A stretch of DNA of 64,000 nt from Rhizorhapis sp. SPR117 (GTDB taxonomy: Bacteria > Pseudomonadota > Alphaproteobacteria > Sphingomonadales > Sphingomonadaceae): NCBI RefSeq assembly GCF_021742065.1, contig NZ_JAKKIE010000006.1:1-64000 (forward strand), read 5' to 3'. Under the pieces are notes generated by a model, which saw only the letters and a list, made by a program, of their open reading frames with translations, did no database searches and had not been told where the DNA came from. Shown in pieces: positions 25,301 through 34,434 of this stretch; position 1 is the first letter of the stretch; every line of letters begins with the position of its first letter. Position numbers and translations under genes: made by a program.

Positions 25301-25765
25301 ATGGCATCGATTGTAAATTCGCCTGACGGCACGGATCCCTTGAAAAACGCGGAGCTGTCTTTGCCCGATGGTTACCGTCCATCTGCCGATGAAGAATTTA
25401 TGAACAAACGGCAGCTTGAATATTTTCGGTTGCTGCTGCTCACTTGGAAAAAGAATATTTTGACCGAAGCGGAAGGCACGCTTGCGGTGCTGCAAAACGA
25501 ACCGCTGCGCGAACCGGATCTGAATGATCGTGCGTCGAGCGAAACGGACTGGTCCATCGAATTGCGCACCCGCGATCGTCAGCGCAAGCTGATTTCAAAA
25601 ATCGATGCAGCGCTGCGCCGGATCGACGATGGCGAATATGGCTATTGCGAAGTGACGGGAGAGCCGATTTCGCTTGGTCGGTTGGAAGCGCGTCCTATCG
25701 CCACCATGACCGTTGAAGCGCAGGAACGGCATGAGCGCCAGGAAAAGATTTCTCGCGACGATTAA
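25301..25765 (+). CDS. dksA: RNA-polymerase-binding transcription factor DksA
   Basis: The 154-residue product binds the RNA polymerase secondary channel and, with ppGpp, resets rRNA and amino-acid promoters. A coiled coil (EFMNKRQLEYFRLLLLTWKK..., then RTRDRQRKLISKIDAALRRIDDGEYGYC) is followed by the C-terminal globular part (EPISLGRLEARPIATMTVEAQERHE). Only one of the four zinc-finger cysteines is left (YGYCEVTGE, with Thr/Met/Val/Ala-type residues elsewhere), as in other alphaproteobacterial DksA proteins with a degenerate finger. GGAGG lies 4 bases before the ATG. It converges with a DUF465 gene across a strong hairpin. Confidence 0.94.
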   Translation: MASIVNSPDGTDPLKNAELSLPDGYRPSADEEFMNKRQLEYFRLLLLTWKKNILTEAEGTLAVLQNEPLREPDLNDRASSETDWSIELRTRDRQRKLISKIDAALRRIDDGEYGYCEVTGEPISLGRLEARPIATMTVEAQERHERQEKISRDD

Positions 25766-25825
25766 TCCTGACGGAATACTATGCAGACGCACGTTCCGAT
25801 GTCGGGAAATCCATACTGATTTTTA

Positions 25826-25874
25826 ATCCCGCTGGTTCAGCGATTTCTATTCAATCACTGAACCGCAGCGGGAT
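25826..25874. repeat. Strong inverted repeat between converging dksA and DUF465 genes
   Basis: ATCCCGCTGGTTCAG (25826-25840) pairs with CTGAACCGCAGCGGGAT (25858-25874) with a two-base bulge. The loop is 17 bases. Neither side has a T-run in the right place, so it is not a textbook intrinsic terminator, but it lies exactly between two converging stop codons and could insulate them. Confidence 0.7.
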
Positions 25875-25892
25875 AAGAAAGGGGCTTAACGG

Positions 25893-26048
25893 TCAGTGCG
25901 CCGTCAGCTCTTCCTTGATTCGCAATTTTTGTTTCTTGAGAGTCGCCAGGACAGTTGCATCAGGCATGGGTCGGCTTTTTTCCGCTTTGATACGTGCATC
26001 CAGGCCAGCATGTTTGGCCTGTAAAGCGGAAATATGGCTGTTGTCCAT
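25893..26048 (-). CDS. Small DUF465 (YdcH-like) protein, copy A
   Basis: The 51-residue product is one helical hairpin: SALQAKHAGLDARIKAEKSRPMPD, then TVLATLKKQKLRIKEEL. The H..LD..I......D...L..LKK.KL..K.E. spacing is the DUF465 signature. Such proteins are cytosolic, short and of unknown function. ATG 26048 gives the standard length; AGGAG (on the minus strand, in CAGGAGATACT) precedes it. It is divergent from a second family member. Confidence 0.85.
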   Translation of the reverse strand: MDNSHISALQAKHAGLDARIKAEKSRPMPDATVLATLKKQKLRIKEELTAH

Positions 26049-26226
26049 ATAGTATCTCCTGGCTGATGAAGGGTCATGGAAAGGCAAGTAAATCATGATT
26101 CTTCCTTCCTGTCTCCCCTATCTTTGTACTGAATAAGAGTGGTGATGCAGGATTTGCGATGGCCCGTTGCGCCGATCTTGCCTATAGTTGAAAAATCGCC
26201 ATTTTCCTGTCAGGAATCCTGCCCAT

Positions 26227-26424
26227 ATGCACCCTGAAGACATCATGCGCCGCCTTGAAATACTGCGCGTGGAGCATCGGGATCTCGATGCCGCGATCAT
26301 GGCCTTGGTCGAATCGGGTGGACGGGACCATCTGCAACTCGCGCGACTCAAAAAGCGCAAGTTGCGTTTGCGGGACGAAATCGCGATCCTTGAGGACGCG
26401 CTGATCCCCGATATTATCGCGTAA
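26227..26424 (+). CDS. Small DUF465 (YdcH-like) protein, copy B
   Basis: The 65-residue product has the same pattern as its divergent neighbour (VEHRDLDAAIMAL, then LQLARLKKRKLRLRDEIAILE) with an extended C terminus. A longer in-frame start at 26188 (ATG) would add 13 residues that are not family-like. Head-to-head placement with copy A, 178 bases apart, suggests an old duplication sharing a control region. Confidence 0.85.
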   Translation: MHPEDIMRRLEILRVEHRDLDAAIMALVESGGRDHLQLARLKKRKLRLRDEIAILEDALIPDIIA

Positions 26425-26526
26425 GCAAGTCGATTCGGCTCAATTCGGGACGATCAACCTCTACAGGTGACAAGAAATATCCTTAACGCACCTGACAGAC
26501 GCGGGTCGTTATGGCAGTTGAACGAA

Positions 26527-27009
26527 ATGCATAATAGCACCGTATCGAGCCGGATGAGTCGCAAGCTGGTCGACAGTCTGTATATCGAGGCCATGGTCAT
26601 GGCCGACGAAGCGCGTGCCTATTTCGATCAGCAAGGCGATCAGGATCGGGATTCGCTCGACATCATGGTTCGCGTCAGCTTTTCATGTGAATCATTGAAG
26701 GTAACGACGCGGTTGATGCATGTCATCGCGTGGCTGTTGACCCAGCGGGCCGTGCATAATGGCGAACTGCACCGCAGCGAGCTTTCCGATCCCCGGCATC
26801 GGTTTGGCGCGGCAGCCAAATCCGATCCCGCCGTTGTCGCGCGTTTTCCCTTCGTCGCGCGTTCTTTGATCGATGCCAGTCAAGACCTGTACGAGCGGGT
26901 TGCGCGGTTCCAGAGCGCGATGGATACGGACCCGATGGTCGACGATCATCCCGTCCGTTCGCAAGGTCCTGTCCGGCAATTACTTGATCGGCTGGAAAGC
27001 AGTTTATAG
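26527..27009 (+). CDS. DUF1465 family protein
   Basis: The 160-residue product is an alphaproteobacterial DUF1465 protein, mostly helical and cytosolic. SRKLVDSLYIEAMVMADEARAYFD, CESLKVTTRLMHVIAWLLTQRAV and PFVARSLIDASQDLYERVARF are its conserved blocks. Members have been linked to cell-cycle regulation in alphaproteobacteria by context only. I use ATG 26527, which gives a start close to the conserved region; GTG 26467 would add 20 residues. Confidence 0.83.
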   Translation: MHNSTVSSRMSRKLVDSLYIEAMVMADEARAYFDQQGDQDRDSLDIMVRVSFSCESLKVTTRLMHVIAWLLTQRAVHNGELHRSELSDPRHRFGAAAKSDPAVVARFPFVARSLIDASQDLYERVARFQSAMDTDPMVDDHPVRSQGPVRQLLDRLESSL

Positions 27010-27119
27010 CGGTGACGGACAACATCGAAGCGACAATGCGCTTCGGTGCAACGCTCAATGGCTTGATCAGCCTAAAACTGGGGTGGCGTGGCGCAAGTCA
27101 ATTGGTCTAGTAAGTGCAA

Positions 27120-29174
27120 ATGTTCCGTGGCCCAACGACCTGTCGATTTCGCTTGGCCTTGTTGAATTATTGCGGGGTATTGCTAGCGATTGTGCCGTCT
27201 GCGGCCTATGCGCGCGATCAGCCACCACCGGAGCAGGAATCAAGCAATTCCATGCCGTTGGGTTCGACTCTGCTTGATCCCCAATCCCCGACTGAATCTC
27301 TTCCCGACCTTGGTGTCGAATGGCCTGACATGAATCAGCCCGATAATATAGAACCCATGGAAGCCGAAGAGGACGCGGCTGGAATGAATGCGGAGGATGC
27401 CCCACCTCTCGAAACTCCTGTGCCTGTGGCGCCTGTCGATTACGTTGCCGAGCATGACTATAAAGTGGTCTTGCGCGGGTTGGATGGGATTGAGGACGAT
27501 CAATTCAGGAATCGCTTCAATGAGTTGTCGGTTTTGCGCGAAGGCGATGGTGACAAGGCCAATGTTGCGCAGATCAACCGTCGTGCAAAGGAAGATATCG
27601 CCCTGTTGCAACGGCTGCTCCGCGCCAAAGGCTATTATGACGCGCGGGTGGTGAGTGATATCCTGCCAGCGCAGGATGGCGGGCGGTTGCAGGTCATGCT
27701 CGATACAGTGCCGGGTCCGCAATATATATTGGACGAGGTGAACCTGCCGGGCCTTGAGAACGCCCATGAAAATTCGGATGCCTTGTACAAGGCTTTCTCC
27801 GTAAAGTCCGGAGATCCTGTCGACGCTGACCAGATCATCGCCGCGCAATTGGGGTTGACGGTGGCCCTTGGTGAAAATGGTTATCCATTTGCGAAGGTCG
27901 ATGAACCGGTTGTGCAGATCGATCATGAGGCGCGGCACGGCGATCTATCGGTGACGGTAGACCCCAAAGGTTATCGTCGTTTTGGCCGGATCAACATTGC
28001 GGGAGATGATATTTTCAGCGCCCGCCATATCCAGCGCATTGCCCGCTTTCAGCCGGGTGATCCCTACAATGCGTCTGACATAACCGACCTGCGCCGCGCG
28101 CTCATTGCGACGGGGCTTATATCCTCTGTTTCCTTGACCCCGAAGGATGCAGGGGATGGGGAGACGGTCGATCTGGCCGTCGCGTTGGAGCCAGCGCCGC
28201 CGCGCACAGTCGCGGGTGAACTGGGCTATGGCACGGGAGAAGGCTATCGCGTGGAGGCAAGCTGGCAACACCGCAATTTCTTTCCACCTGAAGGCGCGAT
28301 GACCTTTCGTGGCGTTGCGGGCACGCAGGAGCAGTCGCTCTCTGCGATTTATCGGCGCAACAATTACAAGCGGCGAGATCAGGTTCTTCACGCGCAGGTT
28401 TCCGCCAGCAACATCAACCGCGCGGCCTATGATGCAAAGACGCTTCAGGTTTCAGCAAGCATAGAGCGGCAAACGAACATCATCTTTCAGAAGGCGTGGA
28501 CATGGTCTGCCGGAGCGGAACTGCTGACTTCCGATGAGCGCGATAGTATCGGCGTCGATGCAATATCGCAGCGGCGGACCTTCTTCATCGCGGCGCTGCC
28601 GCTTAACCTCATTCATGATGGTAGCGACGATCTGCTGAACCCTGCCCGGGGCTTCCGGTTGGGGATGCGGATTTCGCCTGAATTGTCCTTTCAATCGGGA
28701 ACATTCGGTTATGGCCGGGTGCAACTCGACGGTAGCGTTTATCAGCCGATGGGCAATCGTGTCGTCCTGGCAGGACGGGTGCGCGCAGGCACGATTGTCG
28801 GCGCTCATCGTAACCAGATCGCACCATCGCGGCGCTATTATGCTGGCGGTGGCGGATCGGTGCGCGGTTATGGGTATCAGGATATTGGCCCGCGCGATGC
28901 GAATGGTGATCCCATTGGCGGTCGGGGCTTGGCTGAAGTGTCGCTGGAAGCGCGTATCCACTTTGGCAATTTCGGTATCGTGCCATTCGTCGATGCAGGG
29001 AATATTTCGACGGATTTTCTGCCTGATATCAAGAATTTTCAGGTCGGCGCCGGACTTGGTGTGCGTTATTATAGCAGCTTTGGGCCTATTCGCATCGACG
29101 TTGGCACGCCCATAAACCCACGGTCGGGTGATCCCAGGGTGGCGGTCTATGTCTCGTTGGGGCAGGCGTTCTGA
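27120..29174 (+). CDS. tamA: Outer-membrane assembly protein TamA
   Basis: The 684-residue precursor has a signal peptide (RLALLNYCGVLLAIVPSAAYA), an acidic Pro-rich linker, POTRA-type repeats over about 110-350, and an Omp85 beta-barrel. The barrel carries the conserved loop motif GSVRGYGYQDIGPRD and a terminal Phe (SLGQAF), the outer-membrane targeting signal. With TamB it moves lipids or proteins across the envelope. GTG 27114 is an alternative start. The stop overlaps the tamB start (TGATG), so the pair is coupled. Confidence 0.93.
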   Translation: MFRGPTTCRFRLALLNYCGVLLAIVPSAAYARDQPPPEQESSNSMPLGSTLLDPQSPTESLPDLGVEWPDMNQPDNIEPMEAEEDAAGMNAEDAPPLETPVPVAPVDYVAEHDYKVVLRGLDGIEDDQFRNRFNELSVLREGDGDKANVAQINRRAKEDIALLQRLLRAKGYYDARVVSDILPAQDGGRLQVMLDTVPGPQYILDEVNLPGLENAHENSDALYKAFSVKSGDPVDADQIIAAQLGLTVALGENGYPFAKVDEPVVQIDHEARHGDLSVTVDPKGYRRFGRINIAGDDIFSARHIQRIARFQPGDPYNASDITDLRRALIATGLISSVSLTPKDAGDGETVDLAVALEPAPPRTVAGELGYGTGEGYRVEASWQHRNFFPPEGAMTFRGVAGTQEQSLSAIYRRNNYKRRDQVLHAQVSASNINRAAYDAKTLQVSASIERQTNIIFQKAWTWSAGAELLTSDERDSIGVDAISQRRTFFIAALPLNLIHDGSDDLLNPARGFRLGMRISPELSFQSGTFGYGRVQLDGSVYQPMGNRVVLAGRVRAGTIVGAHRNQIAPSRRYYAGGGGSVRGYGYQDIGPRDANGDPIGGRGLAEVSLEARIHFGNFGIVPFVDAGNISTDFLPDIKNFQVGAGLGVRYYSSFGPIRIDVGTPINPRSGDPRVAVYVSLGQAF

Positions 29175-32100
29175 TGACGGAGGATGAGGCGCAGGATCAG
29201 GTCGAACCGCCACGCCGTTTCCGCTTTCGCTGGCAGCATTGGGTATTCAGCGGCATGGTTGCGCTATTGCTGTTGGCCATTGCTGGTCTTGCATGGCTCG
29301 ATACGGGCATGGGACACCGCTTTGTTGCTAACAGAATTGCCGCGTTATCGCCTTCTTCGGGATTGAAAATCCGGATCGGCCGGATTGACGGCAGTATCTA
29401 CAAGAACGCGGTTCTGTACGATGTGCGCTTCTATGATCCCAAGGGGCTGTTCCTGTCATCCCCCCGCATTGAACTCGACTGGTGGCCACTGGCGTGGTTT
29501 TCGAACCGGCTTGACGTTGATCGGTTGGGCGTTGCGACCGCGACGTTGCATAAGTGGCCCAAATTTCAGCCCAGCGAGAAAAAAGGACCGATTCTTCCCA
29601 ACTTTGACATTCGGCTTGTCGATCTTGATGTGGGTCGCCTTACCATTAACCCGCGCGTTGCGGGCGAAAGGCATGTTGCCACGCTGCATGGTCGGGTGGA
29701 GATATTTTCGGGGCGTGCGCGTGTCGATCTGAATAGCCGGGTGCTTGGCGGGCAAGACAGGATTGTTCTTAGAATCGATTCCCGTCCGGACGATGACACG
29801 TTCGATCTACAGGCCAATGTAAACGCGCCTGCAGGCGGTCTGATAGGATCGCTTGCGGGTCTGAAACAACGGGCCGCCACATTTAAACTGGATGGCGAGG
29901 GGAGTTGGACGAAATGGCAGGGGCATGTGCTGGCGACTGTCGATGAACATGCTCTTGCGGATGTCGGCATGGAAGTGGCCAATGGACACTATCGGCTTTC
30001 AGGGACATTGCAGCCGCAATGGCTGCGCGGGGGACTGATCGGTCGCTTGTCGATGCCCGAAATCCGCGCTGAGGCCAGTGGAACGTTCGAAAAACGGGTT
30101 GTTTCGGGTGAATTGACGCTCCGGTCGGCTGCGCTGCAACTGGTGGCGAAGGGCGGCGTGGATCTGGGTCACAATCTGTTCGACGATCTGCGCGTGGATG
30201 TGCAGTTGTTGCGGCCCGCGGCCTTTGTCAAATCGGCAAGCGGCAAGAACGTGTCGGCGAAGTTGCGCTTTGACGGCCGGTTTGATGCTGCCCGTTTTCA
30301 GTATCTGCTGACGGCGCAGCAACTGGCTTTCGATTCAGCCCGCTTTGTGGATCTGCGTGCAAGTGGAGAGGGTCGGATCGGGGATCAAGCGCCGACGCTG
30401 ATTCCCGTCGCCATACGTGCCCGACAATTGGCGGGGCAGGGGCCGGTGGTGGAAGGAATTTTCACCCATGTGACGCTTGATGGCATGCTGCAGCTCCAGG
30501 GACAGGTGTTGACCAGCAACACGATGAAGCTGCGGGCGGCAAAACTGGACAGCCAAATTGTCCTGTTGGCCGATCTCGCCACGGGGCGGTATGATGTTGC
30601 GCTGACTGGACATATCCGGAACTTGCTGATCCCGGGGTTGGGCATCGTGGATATAGAATCCGATATCCGTGCGGTTCCGGCAAAGAGTGGCGGCTTGGCC
30701 CTTACAGGCAAGGCTCTGGCCAATGTTCGGCGGATGGATAATGCATTTTTGGGTGGTCTGGCAGGTGGCCTGCCCCGCCTCACCACAAATCTCAATCTGG
30801 GTACGGACGGCCAGTTGCAATTGCAGGGACTAAAACTGGTCGCCCCCGATCTCCAGCTGTCAGCCCATGGGTATCGACGAAAGGATGGAACTTTCCATCT
30901 GGCGGGAGAGGGCGTGCATGATCGTTATGGGCCGGTACAGATGGTGCTCGATGGCAAGATCGACCGGCCTGAAGTCGATGTGGTGCTCGCGCGGCCAATG
31001 GATGCGGCGGGATTGGCGAATGTAAGCGTGCATCTGTCGCCTGTGGTGGAAGGGTTCACTTTTACCGTAGAAGGTGGGTCGACGCTTGGCCCCTTTGATG
31101 GGGAAGGCATGATATTGCTTCCGCGCGGTGGCCAGGCGGTGATCGACGTCGCACGGCTGACCGTATCGGGCACCCGCGCGCAAGGGCAGATCAGGCCGGT
31201 CACGGGTGGGCTGGACGGACGGCTGGAGATTTCCGGGGGGGGAGTCACAGGCTTTGTCGCTTTGCAGCCTGTCAATAATGTTCAGCAGGTTCGTACCGAA
31301 CTCAATGCCCGTAATGCCGATTTTATCGGGCCACCCGCGTTCCGGGTGCGCAGAGGTAGATTGAGCGCTTCCATCCTGCTTGACCCCAACGGGACAAGCA
31401 TCGATGCCGCCATGCAGGCGCGCGGCGTGCGGCGGGGAACCATGCGGATCGGACAGATCACTGCCAATGCTCAATTGGTTGCCGGACGTGGGAGCGCGCA
31501 TGCCAGTCTGTCTGGCCAGCGCGGGCGCTTGTTCGATATGGACGTGGATGCGGATATTCAACCGGGCCGGATCACGGTGACGGCAAAGGGCACATTGGAT
31601 CGAAAACCGATTCAGCTTGTCCGGCCCGCCATATTGACGGGCAAGGACGATGGCGGCTGGGCACTTGCGCCAACCATCGTCGCTTTTGCTGGTGGCCGGA
31701 CCCAATTGTCGGGCGAACTGGGTGGCCCCAGCACGCAGATACAGGCCCGGCTTGACCGGCTGCCGCTCAGCATATTCGATGTATATAACGAAGATCTGGG
31801 CCTTGGCGGTGTGGTGACGGGAACGGTGAGCTATGCCCATCCACGGGGGCAATTTCCGACTGGCAAGGCGGAGTTGCGCCTGAGAGGCCTGACCCGGTCC
31901 GGGCTTGCTGTATCCTCTCATCCCGTCGATGTCGGGGTGAATGCCCTGCTTCATACGGGCGATGCCGTGGCGCGGGCGGTCATTGTCAAGGACGGCAAAA
32001 CCATTGGCCGGGCACAAGCGCGCCTGGGGCCGCTCGGTGATGGCTATATTCTGGACCGGCTGAACAATGCGCCGCTGTTCGCCCAGTTGCGGTATAACGG

Positions 32101-33355
32101 CCCGGCCGACACGCTCTGGCGGCTGACCAACGTCGAAACGTTCGACCTGTCTGGCCCGGTCGCCGTCGGCATGGATGCCCGCGGAACATTCGGCAGGCCT
32201 GTCATCCAGGGATCGGTAGTGGCCGACGATGCTCGCTTTTCCAGCCCTGTGACTGGCATGGCTCTCAAGGGGGTGAAGCTGCGGGGGACGTTCAGCGGTT
32301 CGAGACTGGTGCTTTCCAGCTTCAGCGGCACATCCAAGGGCGGCGGCACGGTGACAGGCAGCGGCAGTTTCGATTTGTCGGTCCCAAGGGGCATAGGCAT
32401 TGACCTTGCACTTGCGGCGGACAATGTTGTGCTGCTCGACCGGGACGATATCGGCGCAACGGTGACCGGCCCCATGACCGTTCAGTCAAATGGTGTGGGG
32501 GGAGTGATCTCGGGTGATATCCAGCTGAACCGCAGTCGTTTCATGCTCGGTCGCGCGAGCGCGATTGCCGAAATCCCGGAATTGAAAATTATTGAAGTGC
32601 GCCGCCGCGGGGACGAGGATGATGATGAGGCCATAGTCTCTCCCTGGAGACTGGATATTCACGCCAACGCGCGCAACCGCCTGACCGTCACTGGCCTTGG
32701 TCTTGACAGCGAGTGGCGAGCGGATCTGAAAATTGGCGGCACAATCAGCAATCCCACCATAATGGGGACAGCAAATCTGGTGAAGGGCAGCTATGAATTC
32801 GCTGGCCGGAGCTTTGATCTGGAAAAGGGGCAAATCCGTTTTGCCGGTAACAGCCCGGTGAATCCCAATCTGGACATAGAGGCGTCAGCCAATGTCACCG
32901 ATCTGAGCGCGATCATTCATGTGACCGGCACTGGCCTGCAACCCAATATCAGCTTTACCAGCACGCCCGCGATGCCGGAGGATGAACTGCTCTCGCGTCT
33001 GCTCTTTGGCAGTTCGATCACCGAACTGTCCGCGCCCGAAGCGCTTCAGCTTGCCGCCGCGGTTGCATCCTTGCAGGGCGGGGGAGGCGGTCTTAATCCC
33101 ATCAATGCGGTGCGCAAGGCTGCGGGACTGGATCGGCTACGGATATTGCCTGCCGATACAACGCTGGGTCAGGGGACATCGGTGGCGGCGGGCAAATATA
33201 TCACCCGCCGCACCTATGTGGAATTGATCACCGATGGTCAGGGCTATTCGGCTACGCGCATCGAGTTTCAGATCACGCGCTGGCTTTCACTGCTGTCGAG
33301 CATATCGACCATGGGCCGGCAAAGCGCAAACCTGCGCATTTCCAAGGATTATTGA
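29174..33355 (+). CDS. tamB: Translocation and assembly module protein TamB
   Basis: The 1393-residue product has one N-terminal membrane helix (WVFSGMVALLLLAIAGLAWL) that anchors it in the inner membrane, a very long periplasmic beta-taco region and the C-terminal DUF490 domain (YEFAGRSFDLEKGQIRFAGN, LNPNLDIEASANV, EDELLSRLLFG), ending in a beta-barrel-docking tail. TamB is thought to form a hydrophobic groove for phospholipid transport between membranes, with TamA on the outer side. Length is typical. Translation is coupled to tamA. Confidence 0.95.
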   Translation: MTEDEAQDQVEPPRRFRFRWQHWVFSGMVALLLLAIAGLAWLDTGMGHRFVANRIAALSPSSGLKIRIGRIDGSIYKNAVLYDVRFYDPKGLFLSSPRIELDWWPLAWFSNRLDVDRLGVATATLHKWPKFQPSEKKGPILPNFDIRLVDLDVGRLTINPRVAGERHVATLHGRVEIFSGRARVDLNSRVLGGQDRIVLRIDSRPDDDTFDLQANVNAPAGGLIGSLAGLKQRAATFKLDGEGSWTKWQGHVLATVDEHALADVGMEVANGHYRLSGTLQPQWLRGGLIGRLSMPEIRAEASGTFEKRVVSGELTLRSAALQLVAKGGVDLGHNLFDDLRVDVQLLRPAAFVKSASGKNVSAKLRFDGRFDAARFQYLLTAQQLAFDSARFVDLRASGEGRIGDQAPTLIPVAIRARQLAGQGPVVEGIFTHVTLDGMLQLQGQVLTSNTMKLRAAKLDSQIVLLADLATGRYDVALTGHIRNLLIPGLGIVDIESDIRAVPAKSGGLALTGKALANVRRMDNAFLGGLAGGLPRLTTNLNLGTDGQLQLQGLKLVAPDLQLSAHGYRRKDGTFHLAGEGVHDRYGPVQMVLDGKIDRPEVDVVLARPMDAAGLANVSVHLSPVVEGFTFTVEGGSTLGPFDGEGMILLPRGGQAVIDVARLTVSGTRAQGQIRPVTGGLDGRLEISGGGVTGFVALQPVNNVQQVRTELNARNADFIGPPAFRVRRGRLSASILLDPNGTSIDAAMQARGVRRGTMRIGQITANAQLVAGRGSAHASLSGQRGRLFDMDVDADIQPGRITVTAKGTLDRKPIQLVRPAILTGKDDGGWALAPTIVAFAGGRTQLSGELGGPSTQIQARLDRLPLSIFDVYNEDLGLGGVVTGTVSYAHPRGQFPTGKAELRLRGLTRSGLAVSSHPVDVGVNALLHTGDAVARAVIVKDGKTIGRAQARLGPLGDGYILDRLNNAPLFAQLRYNGPADTLWRLTNVETFDLSGPVAVGMDARGTFGRPVIQGSVVADDARFSSPVTGMALKGVKLRGTFSGSRLVLSSFSGTSKGGGTVTGSGSFDLSVPRGIGIDLALAADNVVLLDRDDIGATVTGPMTVQSNGVGGVISGDIQLNRSRFMLGRASAIAEIPELKIIEVRRRGDEDDDEAIVSPWRLDIHANARNRLTVTGLGLDSEWRADLKIGGTISNPTIMGTANLVKGSYEFAGRSFDLEKGQIRFAGNSPVNPNLDIEASANVTDLSAIIHVTGTGLQPNISFTSTPAMPEDELLSRLLFGSSITELSAPEALQLAAAVASLQGGGGGLNPINAVRKAAGLDRLRILPADTTLGQGTSVAAGKYITRRTYVELITDGQGYSATRIEFQITRWLSLLSSISTMGRQSANLRISKDY

Positions 33356-33362
33356 GGGCGCC

Positions 33363-33722
33363 CTAAACGGCGCAACTTTTGATCTGGTATGGCCATTTGT
33401 CGCCATCGGGTTCCGTCAATGTCAGGTATTCGCCGACGCGGATACGATGATTTTCGAGGTGAAAGACTTGCTCGTCATCCTCGTCTCCAAGCGCATAGGA
33501 AAAGGCCCAACCACTATTTTTTCGGACGATATAGCCGGATTGATCGGGTTCGTTGGGCCAGAAGCGGCGGACAGTGGCGCGTTCCGGATGTGCGCTGAAT
33601 TCATCCGGGTCGATCAATCCCTGCTCGGTCAGGGGAAGCCGCAAGGTGTAGTTGCGCGCAGCCGACCCATTGGGGAACTGTGGGGTGCGAGCGAGTTCGA
33701 TGCGTATAGTTGTCCATGTCAT
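33363..33722 (-). CDS. Conserved hypothetical protein (sphingomonad type)
   Basis: The 119-residue soluble product has no signal peptide or known motif. It reads MTWTTIRIELARTPQFPNGSA..., then IDPDEFSAHPERATVRRFWPNEPDQSG, GWAFSYALGDEDDEQVFHLENH and ends VGEYLTLTEPDGDKWPYQI. The regular alternation suggests a small beta-rich fold. It converges with tamB with 7 bases between stops, which supports a real gene. Function unknown. Confidence 0.72.
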   Translation of the reverse strand: MTWTTIRIELARTPQFPNGSAARNYTLRLPLTEQGLIDPDEFSAHPERATVRRFWPNEPDQSGYIVRKNSGWAFSYALGDEDDEQVFHLENHRIRVGEYLTLTEPDGDKWPYQIKSCAV

Positions 33723-33810
33723 GAAGCCAGTATTGGAGCGCTTCGCCGGTTCAAGAAATAGGGAGATTTACGGATGCAGGGGATTTTCTTGCGTGCCTAT
33801 AAAGCTGGCC

Positions 33811-33954
33811 ATGGAGAAAGGTGACAGGACCATATGCCGATTCATCATCTGCGTGTTGTTGCAGGTGGGCATTGCCGCGTTTGTCCTGCTGATGCCGGGG
33901 CCGGTTGACGCACCAAGCACCCCCCAATCAGTCGCATTAGCCGCGTCACGCTAG
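33811..33954 (+). CDS. Possible 47-residue single-pass membrane protein
   Basis: The ATG-started frame codes for a short basic start (MEKGDRTICR), one hydrophobic helix (FIICVLLQVGIAAFVLLM) and a Pro/Ala tail. It has the profile of a real small membrane protein. There is no clear ribosome binding site and no relative that I recognise. It lies between two minus-strand genes, so it would need its own promoter. Confidence 0.35.
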   Translation: MEKGDRTICRFIICVLLQVGIAAFVLLMPGPVDAPSTPQSVALAASR

Positions 33955-33967
33955 CCACCGGCAAATG

Positions 33968-34429
33968 TCACTCTGCTTTGCTTATGGGGTCGACCACCAA
34001 CACACCGTCCCGGACGCCTGTGACTTGCGCACTCGCCCCTTCGGGCAGGTCGGGACCAGAGGCAGGCCATACCCCGTCACCGACCTTTACGCGGCCTTCG
34101 CCATGCACAATCGCTTCCACCACTGTTACGGTGCGTCCGATGATCCGGGCGGCGCGGTCGTTCAACAACGGATCGCTCGATACCACCGGATTTTTGAGAT
34201 ACCAGCGTCGTCCAAACCAGGTGATGCCAGCGGAAGCCAGCGCAAATATCACCAGTTGCACGGCAAGCGGCCCGCCTACCAGCATGGTGACGACGCCGGT
34301 AAAGGCCGCTGCCACCGCAATCCAGATCAGAAATACGCCCGGAATGATGATCTCGCCGATGCCGAGCACCACGGCAAAGATCAACCACCACCAATGCGCG
34401 TCCAGCTCGATCTGGCTCATCATTTCCAT
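33968..34429 (-). CDS. NfeD family membrane protein
   Basis: The 153-residue product has three to four hydrophobic segments (WWWLIFAVVLGIGEIIIPG, LIWIAVAAAFTGVVTMLVG, LAVQLVIFALASAGITWF) and a C-terminal OB-fold domain (RAARIIGRTVTVVEAI...). This short NfeD form works with the neighbouring stomatin-like protein as an inner-membrane scaffold pair. The gene lies 5 bases downstream of the qmcA-type gene. Confidence 0.88.
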   Translation of the reverse strand: MEMMSQIELDAHWWWLIFAVVLGIGEIIIPGVFLIWIAVAAAFTGVVTMLVGGPLAVQLVIFALASAGITWFGRRWYLKNPVVSSDPLLNDRAARIIGRTVTVVEAIVHGEGRVKVGDGVWPASGPDLPEGASAQVTGVRDGVLVVDPISKAE

Positions 34430-34434
34430 CGGCG

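Noticed and set aside
30860..32017. Long minus-strand frame inside tamB
   Set aside because: It is antisense to the well-supported tamB frame; low-complexity composition and no motif.
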